Positions 13,536 to 21,099 of a DNA stretch of 21,099 bases are shown here, one piece after another. Numbering within the stretch: position 1 is the first letter of the stretch; each line of letters starts with the position of its first letter. The position numbers and the translations under genes are program-made. The DNA comes from REEB85 sp018971455 (GTDB lineage: Bacteria > Pseudomonadota > Alphaproteobacteria > Acetobacterales > Acetobacteraceae): assembly GCA_028871195.1 (NCBI GenBank), contig JAGWNT010000071.1, positions 1 to 21,099 on the forward strand, written 5' to 3'. The notes beneath the pieces were generated by a model. The model did no database searches. It had not been told where the DNA came from and saw only the letters and a list, made by a program, of their open reading frames with translations.

Positions 13536-14660
13536 TCAGACGCCGCCCCACACCTCGCGCGCGACCTCGACGCAAAGCTCGAGCTTGCGCCATTGCTGGT
13601 CCTCGGTGAGGAGATTGCCCTCCTCGGTGCTGGCGAAGCCGCATTGCGGGCTGAGGGCGAGCTGTTCGAGCGGCAGGAAGCGGCTGGCCTCCTCGAGCCG
13701 GCGCTTGAGATCGTCCCTGCTCTCCAGCGCGCCGGTCTTGCTGGTGACCAGGCCGAGGACGACGATCTTGGGGCCGCGCGGGACGAAGCGCAGCGGCTCG
13801 AAGCCGCCGGCGCGGTCGCTGTCGTATTCCATGAAGTAGGCATCGACGCCGATGGCGTTGAACAGCAGCTCGGCGACCGGCTCGTAGCCGCCGGTGGCGA
13901 CGAAGGTGGAGCGGAAATTGCCGCGGCACAGATGCATCGATACCACCATGTCCGCCGGCCGGCCGGCGATCGCGGTGTTGATCAGCGTGCCGTAGGTCTC
14001 CAGCAGCCCCTCGACATGCTCGCCGCGGGCCTTGAGCTGGGCGATCTGCTCGGGGTCGCAGAGATAGGCGATGTTGACCTCGTCGAGCTGGAGGTAGCGG
14101 CAGCCGGCGGCGGCGAAGGCCTGCACCGCGTCGTGATAGGCCGTGCCCAGATCGGCGAAGAACCCGTCCAGATCGGGGTAGATGCTGCGGTCGATCGCCT
14201 CGCGCCCGCCGCGGAAATGCACCACGCTGGGCGAGGGAATGGTCTGCTTGGCGACCGCGCCGTGCACATTGGCCGCGACGAACCGGTAATCGTCGATGAA
14301 CACCGGCTTGCGCCAGGCGATCCGGCCATTGACCCGCAATTTGTGCGGCAGCATCACGCCGCCCTTGAACTCGATCTGCTTCTCCGGGACGTAGAGCTCC
14401 GCCCCGTCGAGGCCGGCGACGAAATCGTAATGCCAGTAGGCGCGGCGGTATTCGCCGTCGGTCGCCGCGCGCAGGCCGATCGCCTCCTGCCTGGCGATCG
14501 CCGCGCGGATCGCCTCGTCCTCCACCGCGCGCAGGCCGGCGGCGTCCAGCGTGCCGGCGGCGCGCGCCTGGCGGGCCGCGCGCAGGGCGGGCGGGCGCAG
14601 CAGGCTGCCGACATGGTCGGCCCGGAAGGGCGGGCGGGCGCGGGGCGGGATGGCGGGCAT
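13536..14660 (-). CDS. MetE-like cobalamin-independent methyltransferase (single-domain, YxjG/YxjH type)
   Basis: Zinc-dependent methyltransferase of 374 residues, equivalent to the C-terminal catalytic half of MetE (full MetE is about 750). It is expected to methylate homocysteine or a related thiol. The zinc ligands are all visible: H243-x-C245 in SMHLCRGN, E278 in FMEYDSD and C340 in SPQCGF. RADHVGSLLRP near the start and ATDGEYRR are further family motifs. The methyl donor may not be folate, because the N-terminal domain is missing. AGAGGA six bases before ATG 14660 supports the start. It leads a two-gene run with the BioF2-like gene and faces away from hpnN across 141 bases. No cobalamin or SAM riboswitch was recognised in its leader, although a small hairpin (GGCGC/GCGCC, 14680-14696) lies just ahead of its ribosome-binding site. 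Confidence 0.9.
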   Translation of the reverse strand: MPAIPPRARPPFRADHVGSLLRPPALRAARQARAAGTLDAAGLRAVEDEAIRAAIARQEAIGLRAATDGEYRRAYWHYDFVAGLDGAELYVPEKQIEFKGGVMLPHKLRVNGRIAWRKPVFIDDYRFVAANVHGAVAKQTIPSPSVVHFRGGREAIDRSIYPDLDGFFADLGTAYHDAVQAFAAAGCRYLQLDEVNIAYLCDPEQIAQLKARGEHVEGLLETYGTLINTAIAGRPADMVVSMHLCRGNFRSTFVATGGYEPVAELLFNAIGVDAYFMEYDSDRAGGFEPLRFVPRGPKIVVLGLVTSKTGALESRDDLKRRLEEASRFLPLEQLALSPQCGFASTEEGNLLTEDQQWRKLELCVEVAREVWGGV

Positions 14661-14801
14661 GGCGGGTCCTCTCGATTCCGGCGCCGTTTTCGCGCCATCC
14701 CATCCATTCGTCAAAGCCGGACTCGCCCTGGCGCATGGACCGGCGCGGGCGGAGGGACTATCCCCTCGCTGCCTTCCCTTCCGCTGCCCGGACACCCCCG
14801 C
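14661..14801. promoter_or_regulatory. Divergent promoter region (MetE-like gene / hpnN)
   Basis: These 141 bases lie between two opposing start codons and should contain promoters for both units. Visible items are AGAGGA for the minus-strand gene, a 5-bp hairpin GGCGC/GCGCC at 14680-14696, and a pyrimidine-rich tract at about 14760-14790 ahead of hpnN. No clear -35/-10 pair was found. Confidence 0.4.
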
Positions 14802-17420
14802 ATGCCCTTCGCCGCCCTGCTCGCCCATCTCGTCGATGCCAGCCGCCGCCACGCGGTGCGGGTCGTGCTGGGAGCGCTGCTGCTCGCCGTGCTTGCCGGC
14901 CTGCTGGCCGCCACCCGCCTCGGCGTCAGCACCGACACCGACCAGCTGTTCGCCGCCAGCCTGCCCTGGCGGCGCAGCGCCATCGCCTTCGACAAGGCCT
15001 TCCCGCAATTCCGCGACCTCATCGTCGCGGTGGTCGATGGCGCGACGCCGGAGGAGGCCGACGCCACCGCCGCCGCCCTGGAGGCCGCCCTCGAGGCGGC
15101 GCGGACGGCCCCGCAGCCGGCGCCCTTCCTGAGCGTGCGCCGGCCCGATTCCTCGCCCTATCTGCGCCAGAACGGCCTGCTGCTGCTCGGGCGCAAGGAT
15201 CTGCAGGAGGTGCTGAACCGCACCATCGACGCGCAGCCCTTCCTCGGCCAGCTGGTCGCCGATCCCAGCGCGCGGGGGCTGTTTGCGGCACTGACCCTGC
15301 TCGGCATCGGCGTCGAGCAGGGGCAGGCCGATCTCGCGCCCTACGCACCCGCGCTCTCGGCGTTTCACCAGGCCCTTGCCGCCGCCGCGGCGGGCCGGCC
15401 GAAGCCGCTTTCCTGGCAGCGCCTGCTGGGCGGCAAGCTCGCCGACCAGGCCGGGCCGTACCGCTTCGTGCTGGTGCAGCCGAAGCTCGATTTCGGGGCG
15501 CTGCAACCCGGCGCCAAGGCCACCGCGGTGATCCGCGCCGTGGCGGCGCGCCTGCCGATGGTGCGGGCGGGCCTCGCGCATGTGCGCCTGACCGGCCAAG
15601 TGGTGCTGGCCGACGAGGAATTCGCGACCGTCGCCCAGGGCGCGCTGGCGGCGACGCTGATCAGTGCGGCGCTCGTGTTGCTGTGGCTGGTGCTGGCCGT
15701 GCGCAGCTGGCGGCTGATCGTGCCGATGGCGCTGACGCTCGCGCTCGGCCTGCTGCTGACCACCGGCTTCGCGGCGCTGGCGGTGGGCACGCTGAACCTC
15801 GTCTCGGTCGCCTTCGCGGTGCTGTTCGTCGGCATCGCGGTGGATTTCGCCATCCAGTACGCGGCCCGGCTGCGCGAGCACCTCGCCCGCCACGAGCAGG
15901 TGGGTGGCGCGCTGGTGGCGACGGCCCACGAGGTCGGCCCGCAGATCCTGGTGGCCGCGGCCGCCACCGCCGCGGGGTTCTATGCCTTCGTGCCGACTTC
16001 CTTCTCCGGCGTCGCCGAGCTCGGTCTGATCGCCGGCACCGGCATGGTGATCGCCTTTCTGTGCACCATGGTTTTCCTGCCGGCGCTGCTCGTGCTGATG
16101 CGGCCGGGCGGCACGGCCGATGCCGGCATCGCCATCGGCGACGTGGCCGAACGCGGGCTGGACCGGTGGCGCGGCGTGGTCTTTCTCGCATTCGCCGCCC
16201 TCTCCCTGCTCGGCCTGCTGCTGCTCGGCCATCTGCGTTTCGACAGCGACCCGCTGCACACCAAGGACCCGAATACCGAGGCGATGCGCACGCTGCATGA
16301 TCTGATGGGCTCGCCGCTGACCAATCCCTACAGCGTCGATATCCTCGCGCCCTCGCAGGCGGCGGCCGACGCGCTGGCGGCGAAGCTGGCGGCCCTGCCG
16401 CAGATCGGCGACGTCATCACGCTGTCGAGCTTCATTCCGCAGCATGAGACCGAGAAGCTCGCCCTGCTGGGCGATGCGGCGAATCTGCTCGCCGCGACGC
16501 TCGCGCCGCGCTCGGGCGACGCGCCGGTGACACCGGCCGATCTGCGCCTGGCCGCCGGCACCGCGCAGAAGGAGCTGGCCGGCGCCGTCGCCAAGGCAAC
16601 CGCGGCGGGCACCGCGGCGGGCCGCGCCAATGCGGCGCTGCTCGCCCCGCTCGCGGCCGATCTCGCCAACCTGCACGCCGCTCCCGATGCCACGCTGATG
16701 GCCGCCAACGCGGCCCTCACCGAATTCCTGCCGCAGCAGCTCGACACGCTGCGCGCAGCACTTGCGGCCAAGCCGGTGACGGCGGCCGATCTGCCGCCGG
16801 AGATCGCGCGCGACTGGCGCCTGCCGGACGGGCGGGTGCGGGTGCAGGCGCTCGGCCGGCCGGGGGCGGACAATGCCGAGGGCCTCTCGGCACTGGTTGC
16901 GGCGGTCCGCACGGTCGCGCCGGATGCCGGGGGGTCCGCCGTCACCATCGTGGCGACGGCCGCGACCATAACCGAGGCCTTCCGCACCGCGGCGATCGGC
17001 GCCGTGCTGGCCATCATGGTGATCCTTGCCCTGGTGCTGCGCCGATGGCTCGACGTGGTGCTGGTGATCGTGCCGCTGCTGGTCTCGGGGTTGCTGACCG
17101 TGGTGGCGATGGCGCTGCTGCATCTGACGCTCAATTTCGCCAATATCATCGCGCTGCCGCTGCTGCTGGGGGTGGGCGTGTCGTTCAATATCTATTTCGT
17201 CATGAACTGGCGCGCCGGGCGGCACCGCTTCCTCGGCTCGGCGACGGCGCGGGCGATCCTGTTCTCGGCGCTGACCACCGGCACCGCCTTCAGCTCGCTG
17301 GCGATGCGCGCGCATCCCGGCACGGCGAGCCTGGGGGTGCTGCTGCTGGTCAGCCTGGCCTGCACGCTGCTGACCACGCTGGTGCTGATGCCGCCGCTGC
17401 TGCGGCTGCTGCGCAGGTGA
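14802..17420 (+). CDS. hpnN: Hopanoid-associated RND/MMPL transporter, HpnN type
   Basis: Inner-membrane RND-superfamily protein, 872 residues, close to the usual HpnN length. HpnN moves hopanoids toward the outer membrane. The layout is a helix at about 20-40, a periplasmic domain of about 240 residues opening with STDTDQLFAASLPWRRS, and helices at about 284-301, 307-325, 327-350, 381-398 and 405-432. A helix at 458-476 then starts the second half, whose periplasmic domain (RFDSDPLHTKDPNTEAMRTL) runs to about 728 before a last helix set at 729-871. The DPLHTKDP motif is typical of HpnN. ATG 14802 lacks a clear Shine-Dalgarno but gives MPFAALLAHLVDASRRHAVR, a good family start. No shc or other hpn gene is in view. 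AGGTGA at its stop probably serves the next gene. A generic MMPL lipid exporter is the alternative. Confidence 0.88.
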   Translation: MPFAALLAHLVDASRRHAVRVVLGALLLAVLAGLLAATRLGVSTDTDQLFAASLPWRRSAIAFDKAFPQFRDLIVAVVDGATPEEADATAAALEAALEAARTAPQPAPFLSVRRPDSSPYLRQNGLLLLGRKDLQEVLNRTIDAQPFLGQLVADPSARGLFAALTLLGIGVEQGQADLAPYAPALSAFHQALAAAAAGRPKPLSWQRLLGGKLADQAGPYRFVLVQPKLDFGALQPGAKATAVIRAVAARLPMVRAGLAHVRLTGQVVLADEEFATVAQGALAATLISAALVLLWLVLAVRSWRLIVPMALTLALGLLLTTGFAALAVGTLNLVSVAFAVLFVGIAVDFAIQYAARLREHLARHEQVGGALVATAHEVGPQILVAAAATAAGFYAFVPTSFSGVAELGLIAGTGMVIAFLCTMVFLPALLVLMRPGGTADAGIAIGDVAERGLDRWRGVVFLAFAALSLLGLLLLGHLRFDSDPLHTKDPNTEAMRTLHDLMGSPLTNPYSVDILAPSQAAADALAAKLAALPQIGDVITLSSFIPQHETEKLALLGDAANLLAATLAPRSGDAPVTPADLRLAAGTAQKELAGAVAKATAAGTAAGRANAALLAPLAADLANLHAAPDATLMAANAALTEFLPQQLDTLRAALAAKPVTAADLPPEIARDWRLPDGRVRVQALGRPGADNAEGLSALVAAVRTVAPDAGGSAVTIVATAATITEAFRTAAIGAVLAIMVILALVLRRWLDVVLVIVPLLVSGLLTVVAMALLHLTLNFANIIALPLLLGVGVSFNIYFVMNWRAGRHRFLGSATARAILFSALTTGTAFSSLAMRAHPGTASLGVLLLVSLACTLLTTLVLMPPLLRLLRR

Positions 17421-17424
17421 CGCG

Positions 17425-19293
17425 ATGGCCATGAGGCGATGCGCGCTCGCCCTGCTCTGTGCAATGGCCATCGGCACAGACCCGGCGCGCGCTGCACCGC
17501 CGCCATGGCCGGATTTCCAGATCATCATGTGGCAGCCGCAGACGCCGGTGCAGGACCGCGCGCTGCGCCGCCTCGGCGTCACCGCCGGCATGGTGTTCGG
17601 CCTGCGCGCCGGCGCCGTGACCGCCGCCCGCTGGGCACCCGCCATCGCCCCGCTGCGCGCGGCCGGGCTGGGCTTCTATGTCGAGAACATCGCGACCGAT
17701 TTCTACGCCGCCTATCACCGCTGGGACGCGGCGCATCCCGGGCAGGTCAATTTCGATTTTGTCCAGTTGCAGAAACGGCATCTGCGTGATCCTGGGGATC
17801 TGTCGGTGTTCGTGCGCCGGCCGGGATTGTCCGATCCGGCGGCACTGGGCGCCATCGCCGCGCGGCTGCGCGACACGGTGCGCGCGCTGCGCCGGCACCA
17901 TCCGCTCTTCTACAATCTCGGCGACGAGACCGGCATCGCCGATTTGTCGGCGGCCTGGGATTTCGATTTTTCCTCGACGGCACTTGCGGCTTTCCGCGTC
18001 TGGCTGCATCGGCACTATCCCTCGCTGGCCGCGCTGAACGCCGAATGGGGCACCGGCTTCGCAAGCTGGGCCGACATCCGGCCGCCCACGACGACGCAGA
18101 CCATGGCGCAGGCGGGGGAGAATTTTGCCGCGTGGTCCGATTTCAAGGATTTCATGGACCACGCCTTCGCCGCCAGCCTGCGCGCCGGCACGCGGGCGGT
18201 GCACGCCGCCGACCCGGCCGCCCTGTCCGGCATCGAGGGCGTGCAGATGCCGGGCTGGGGCGGCTATGACGACATGCGCCTGGCCGGCGCCGTCGATGTG
18301 ATGGAGGTCTACGATTCGGCGCAGAACGCGGCGATCCTGCGCGCGTTCAATCCGCGGCTGGTGCTGCTCGCCACCAGCGGGGCGGCCGATGCCGCCGGCC
18401 TGCACTTCATCTGGCACGAGGTGCTGCACGGTGCGCGCGGCCTGGTGTTGTGGAACGATGCCGACAACATCGCGGGCCCGGATGGCGGGCTGCTGCCGCG
18501 CGGGCGGGATTATGCGGCGAGCTTCGCCGCACTGCGCGGCCGGCTCGGCGCCCTGCTGCTGGCCAGCACGCCGCATGTCGATCCCGTGGCGATCCTCTAT
18601 TCGCCGGCGAGCTTCCGCGTGCGCTGGATGCTCGATCATCGCGCCCTTGGCGATGCCTGGGCCCAGCGTGGCGCCGAGGCGGAGAATGCCGACAATGCCG
18701 AGCGCGCGGCGCGCCGGGCGGCGGCCGCCGGGCTCGCCCATCTGGGCATCCAGCCGCGCTATCTTTCGCCCGCCATGCTGGCGGGTGGCGCGCTGGAGCG
18801 GACGGGCGTGCGCGTGCTGCTGCTCGGCGATGCGCTGGCGCTATCGGATGGCGAGATCGTCGCCATCGCGCGTTTCAAGGCGCATGGCGGCGTGGTGCTG
18901 GCGGCCGGCACGCCTGGCCGGTTCGACGCGCATGGCCGCCGCCGTGCCGCCGCGCCGGCGGGGCTGGCCGAGCCGATGCCTGCCCGGCTCGACGCGACGC
19001 TCGCCGCCGCCGGCATCGGCCCCGGTTTCACGCTGACCGGCCCCGATGGCGCCGCCATCCGCGATGTGGACATCACCGTGCTGCGCCATGGCGCCATGCG
19101 GGTGATCGGGCTGCAACGCGACCAGGCGGGTGCTTCGGAGAGATTGGTGCTGTACCTCGACCGCGCGGCGTGGGTGCGCGACCTGGCATCGCCGGGCGCC
19201 GCGCGGCGGCGCCGGACCGTCGCGCTGACGCTGGATGGCGCGCTGCCGACGATCCTCGGCCTCACCGCGCCGGGCGGCGCCGGCGGGCCCTGA
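17425..19293 (+). CDS. Secreted GH42-like (beta-galactosidase-related) protein, possibly lacking the nucleophile
   Basis: Exported protein of 622 residues. Residues 1-24 are a Sec signal peptide (MAMRRCALALLCAMAIG, cleavage near ARA-A). About 30-370 resemble the GH42 TIM barrel: FYNLGDETG places E168 at the acid/base strand, and the WLHRHYPSLAALNAEWGTGF segment is the classic GH42 insertion. HEVLHGARGLVLWND is the last barrel strand. About 383-515 resemble the GH42 trimerisation domain (VAILYSPASFRVRWML, and ALALSDGEIVAIARFKAHGG). By my alignment the nucleophile strand, usually with a Glu in MEQSPG, reads VLLATSGAAD (313-322) with no Glu. E294 and E332 lie nearby and could substitute. The gene starts 4 bases after hpnN, with AGGTGA (17415-17420) as ribosome-binding site for ATG 17425 or 17431. 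Substrate is unknown. Confidence 0.75.
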   Translation: MAMRRCALALLCAMAIGTDPARAAPPPWPDFQIIMWQPQTPVQDRALRRLGVTAGMVFGLRAGAVTAARWAPAIAPLRAAGLGFYVENIATDFYAAYHRWDAAHPGQVNFDFVQLQKRHLRDPGDLSVFVRRPGLSDPAALGAIAARLRDTVRALRRHHPLFYNLGDETGIADLSAAWDFDFSSTALAAFRVWLHRHYPSLAALNAEWGTGFASWADIRPPTTTQTMAQAGENFAAWSDFKDFMDHAFAASLRAGTRAVHAADPAALSGIEGVQMPGWGGYDDMRLAGAVDVMEVYDSAQNAAILRAFNPRLVLLATSGAADAAGLHFIWHEVLHGARGLVLWNDADNIAGPDGGLLPRGRDYAASFAALRGRLGALLLASTPHVDPVAILYSPASFRVRWMLDHRALGDAWAQRGAEAENADNAERAARRAAAAGLAHLGIQPRYLSPAMLAGGALERTGVRVLLLGDALALSDGEIVAIARFKAHGGVVLAAGTPGRFDAHGRRRAAAPAGLAEPMPARLDATLAAAGIGPGFTLTGPDGAAIRDVDITVLRHGAMRVIGLQRDQAGASERLVLYLDRAAWVRDLASPGAARRRRTVALTLDGALPTILGLTAPGGAGGP

Positions 19294-21099
19294 TCAGCCG
19301 ATCGACATCAGGCTGGCATTGCCGCCGGCCGCCGCGGTGTTGGTCGAGATGGAGCATTCCTCGAGCAGCCGGCTCAGATCGTACTCCTCGCCGGCGGCGA
19401 GGGCCGCGGCGCTCATCGCCAGGATCGGCAGGATCGGTCCGTCGCGGCCGGCAATTTCGCGCGCGAGGGCGCGCAGCGCCGGCGCATCGCCCTCGAAGAG
19501 CACGGCGCGCAGATCGGGCATGCCCGCCAGCGTGTCGCCGGTGGCGATCTGGCTGGCGAGGTCCGGCGGCAGGGCGGCGAGCGGGTCGCGCGCGGGGTTG
19601 GCGGTGAGGATGAACGCGGTATTGCCGGTCGCCAGGATGGCGCCGATCTGCACCAGCATCCCGGTCTCGGTGGCGGCGATGGCGGCGATGCGGCCGCGCG
19701 GGTGGAGCGTGTAGACGTTGCGCTCGCCGACCGGGCCGGCCAGCTCGGCGCGCGCGCCCAGCGCGGAGCGGGAGATCTGGCTCACGCAGCGCTCGGCGGC
19801 CAGGGCATGGCTGCCGGCGCGCAGCCAGTCGGCATAGGCGCGGGCCGGCGCCAGCGCGGCCGCGGCGCCTTCCATGCCGTCGAGCGCGCGCAGCGGCGGG
19901 CGGGCGAGCAGGCGCGCGAGATAGAACGGGCCGCCCGCCTTGGGGCCGGTGCCGGACAGGCCGGAGCCGCCGAAGGGCTGCACGCCGACCACGGCGCCGA
20001 TGATGTTGCGGTTGACGTAGATGTTGCCCGCGCCGACGCGGCCGACGACGCGGGCGATGGTCTCGTCGAGGCGGGTGTGCAGGCCGAAGGTCAGGCCGTA
20101 GCCGGTGGCGTTGATCGCGTCGATCAATCCGTCGAGCTCGTCGCGGCGGTAGCGCAGCACGTGCAGCACCGGGCCAAACACCTCGCGCTCGACATCGGCG
20201 ACGCGGTCGATCTCGATGATGGTGGGAGCGACGAAGGTGCCGTGCGTCGTCGCCGGCGGCAGGGCAAGCTCGTCGATGGCGTGGCCGCGCGCGCGCATCG
20301 TCTCGATATGGGTGCGGATGCCGTCGCGCGCTTCGGCGGTGATGACCGGCCCGACATCGACGCTGAGCCGGTCGGGGTTGCCGATCTCGAGCTCCCGCAG
20401 GGCGCCTTTCAGCATCGCCAGGGTGCGCTCGGCGATGTCCTCCTGCAGGCAGAGGATGCGCAGCGCCGAGCAGCGCTGGCCGGCGGAGTCGAAGGCGGAG
20501 GCGATGACGTCGCCGACCACCTGTTCGGCGAGCGCGGTGGAATCGACGACCAGCGCGTTCTGCCCGCCGGTCTCGGCGATCAGCGGCACCGGGTGACCGG
20601 AGGGCGCGAGGCGGCCGGCGAGCTGGCGCTGGATGAGGCGGGCGACCGCCGTGGAGCCGGTGAACATGACGCCCTGCACGCGCGCGTCGCCGACCAGGGC
20701 CGCGCCGACCTCGCCGGCACCCGGGACCAGTTGCAGCGCGCCGGCCGGCACGCCGGCGGCGTGCAGCAGGCGCACCGCTTCCGCGGCGATCAGCGGCGTC
20801 TCCTCGGCGGGCTTGGCGAGCACGGGATTGCCGGCGGCGAGGGCCGCGGCGACCTGCCCGGTGAAGATCGCCAACGGAAAATTCCACGGCGAGATGCAGG
20901 CGATCGGGCCCAGCGGGGGGTGATAATCGGCGCCCAGGGTTCGCGCCGCTTCGGCCGCGTAGTACCGCAGGAAATCGACCGCCTCGCGCACTTCGGCGAT
21001 GGCGTTGGCGAAGGACTTGCCGGCCTCGCGCACGATCAGGCCGATCAGCACCGGCATGCGCGCCTCCATCGCGTCGGCGGCGCGGCGCAGGCAAGCGCC
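19294..21099 (-). CDS. putA: PutA bifunctional proline dehydrogenase / P5C dehydrogenase, C-terminal part (5' end outside window)
   Basis: The last 601 residues of PutA, which oxidises proline to glutamate. The proline dehydrogenase half and any DNA-binding domain lie beyond the window end. The visible part is the aldehyde dehydrogenase domain that oxidises glutamate semialdehyde with NAD+. VREAGKSFANAIAEVREAVD and SPWNFPLAIFTGQVAAALAA open it, then FTGSTAVARLIQ and AETGGQNALVV with the general-base Glu. Catalytic Cys lies in DSAGQRCSALR, exactly 34 residues after that Glu as usual. QPFGGSGLSGTGPKAGGP follows. The final about 200 residues are the ALDH-like C-terminal domain found in longer PutA types, ending in the conserved tail ECSISTNTAAAGGNASLMSIG minus its first residues. 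The Met at 21069 is internal: reading upstream gives ACLRRAADAMEAR, a normal PutA continuation. It converges on the GH42-like gene with no spacer (stops adjacent). Confidence 0.95.
   Translation of the reverse strand, partial: GACLRRAADAMEARMPVLIGLIVREAGKSFANAIAEVREAVDFLRYYAAEAARTLGADYHPPLGPIACISPWNFPLAIFTGQVAAALAAGNPVLAKPAEETPLIAAEAVRLLHAAGVPAGALQLVPGAGEVGAALVGDARVQGVMFTGSTAVARLIQRQLAGRLAPSGHPVPLIAETGGQNALVVDSTALAEQVVGDVIASAFDSAGQRCSALRILCLQEDIAERTLAMLKGALRELEIGNPDRLSVDVGPVITAEARDGIRTHIETMRARGHAIDELALPPATTHGTFVAPTIIEIDRVADVEREVFGPVLHVLRYRRDELDGLIDAINATGYGLTFGLHTRLDETIARVVGRVGAGNIYVNRNIIGAVVGVQPFGGSGLSGTGPKAGGPFYLARLLARPPLRALDGMEGAAAALAPARAYADWLRAGSHALAAERCVSQISRSALGARAELAGPVGERNVYTLHPRGRIAAIAATETGMLVQIGAILATGNTAFILTANPARDPLAALPPDLASQIATGDTLAGMPDLRAVLFEGDAPALRALAREIAGRDGPILPILAMSAAALAAGEEYDLSRLLEECSISTNTAAAGGNASLMSIG

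Noticed and set aside
14661..14801. A possible cobalamin or SAM riboswitch upstream of the MetE-like gene
   Set aside because: The gap was read on the minus strand for a B12 box and for SAM-II features. Only a short GCGAGTCCGG resemblance was found, without the surrounding conserved blocks, and the space is too short for a full cobalamin element.
13536..17645. A 1369-codon open frame on the minus strand across the hpnN region
   Set aside because: Only the part from 14660 down is the MetE-like gene. The rest is Arg/Gln/Gly/His-rich antisense of hpnN, as expected in DNA this GC-rich, with no motif.

Overview
The window is about 21.1 kb of very GC-rich, densely coding bacterial chromosome. The gene families point to an alphaproteobacterium, most likely Rhodospirillales/Acetobacteraceae. 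Supporting signs are a MucR-family regulator, a Fur lacking the usual CxxC pair, OlsB for ornithine lipids, an HpnN-type hopanoid transporter, a trifunctional-type PutA tail, bactofilin and an EI24-domain membrane protein. No rRNA, tRNA, insertion sequence, phage gene or CRISPR array was seen. No gap between genes exceeds 300 bases; the longest is about 240 bases (6140-6381).

Layout. Positions 1-3206 (+) hold the motor and DNA-binding part of FtsK, entering from outside the window, with a D-aminopeptidase coupled to its stop codon. Positions 3207-3338 are a short non-coding block made almost entirely of inverted repeats. Positions 3339-5110 (-) read EI24 membrane protein, bactofilin, small lipoprotein: an envelope/cytoskeleton cluster. 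Positions 5177-8220 (+) hold a PfkB sugar/adenosine kinase and the ribosome-associated GTPase TypA/BipA. Positions 8266-8508 (-) are a TusA-family protein, divergent from mucR (8588-8998, +). Next come fur and olsB (9161-10479, overlapping stop/start), then a PLP-dependent dehydratase-like enzyme and a crotonase (10529-12276, overlapping). Positions 12280-14660 (-) hold a MetE-like methyltransferase followed by a BioF2/FemAB-type acyltransferase. Positions 14802-19293 (+) hold an HpnN-type RND lipid transporter followed after 4 bases by a secreted GH42-like protein. Positions 19294-21099 (-) are the C-terminal part of PutA, cut by the window end.

Most of this is ordinary housekeeping DNA with an envelope theme: FtsK, D-aminopeptidase, bactofilin, lipoprotein, ornithine lipid and hopanoid transport. 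The observations most worth a second look are four: the palindromic 109-base element at 3216-3324 with terminal inverted repeats; the HpnN plus GH42-like pair, whose second member seems to lack the usual GH42 nucleophile; metal-site substitutions in both the MucR and Fur regulators; and a strongly structured leader just upstream of fur. I did not find a clear multi-gene system that I would call new.
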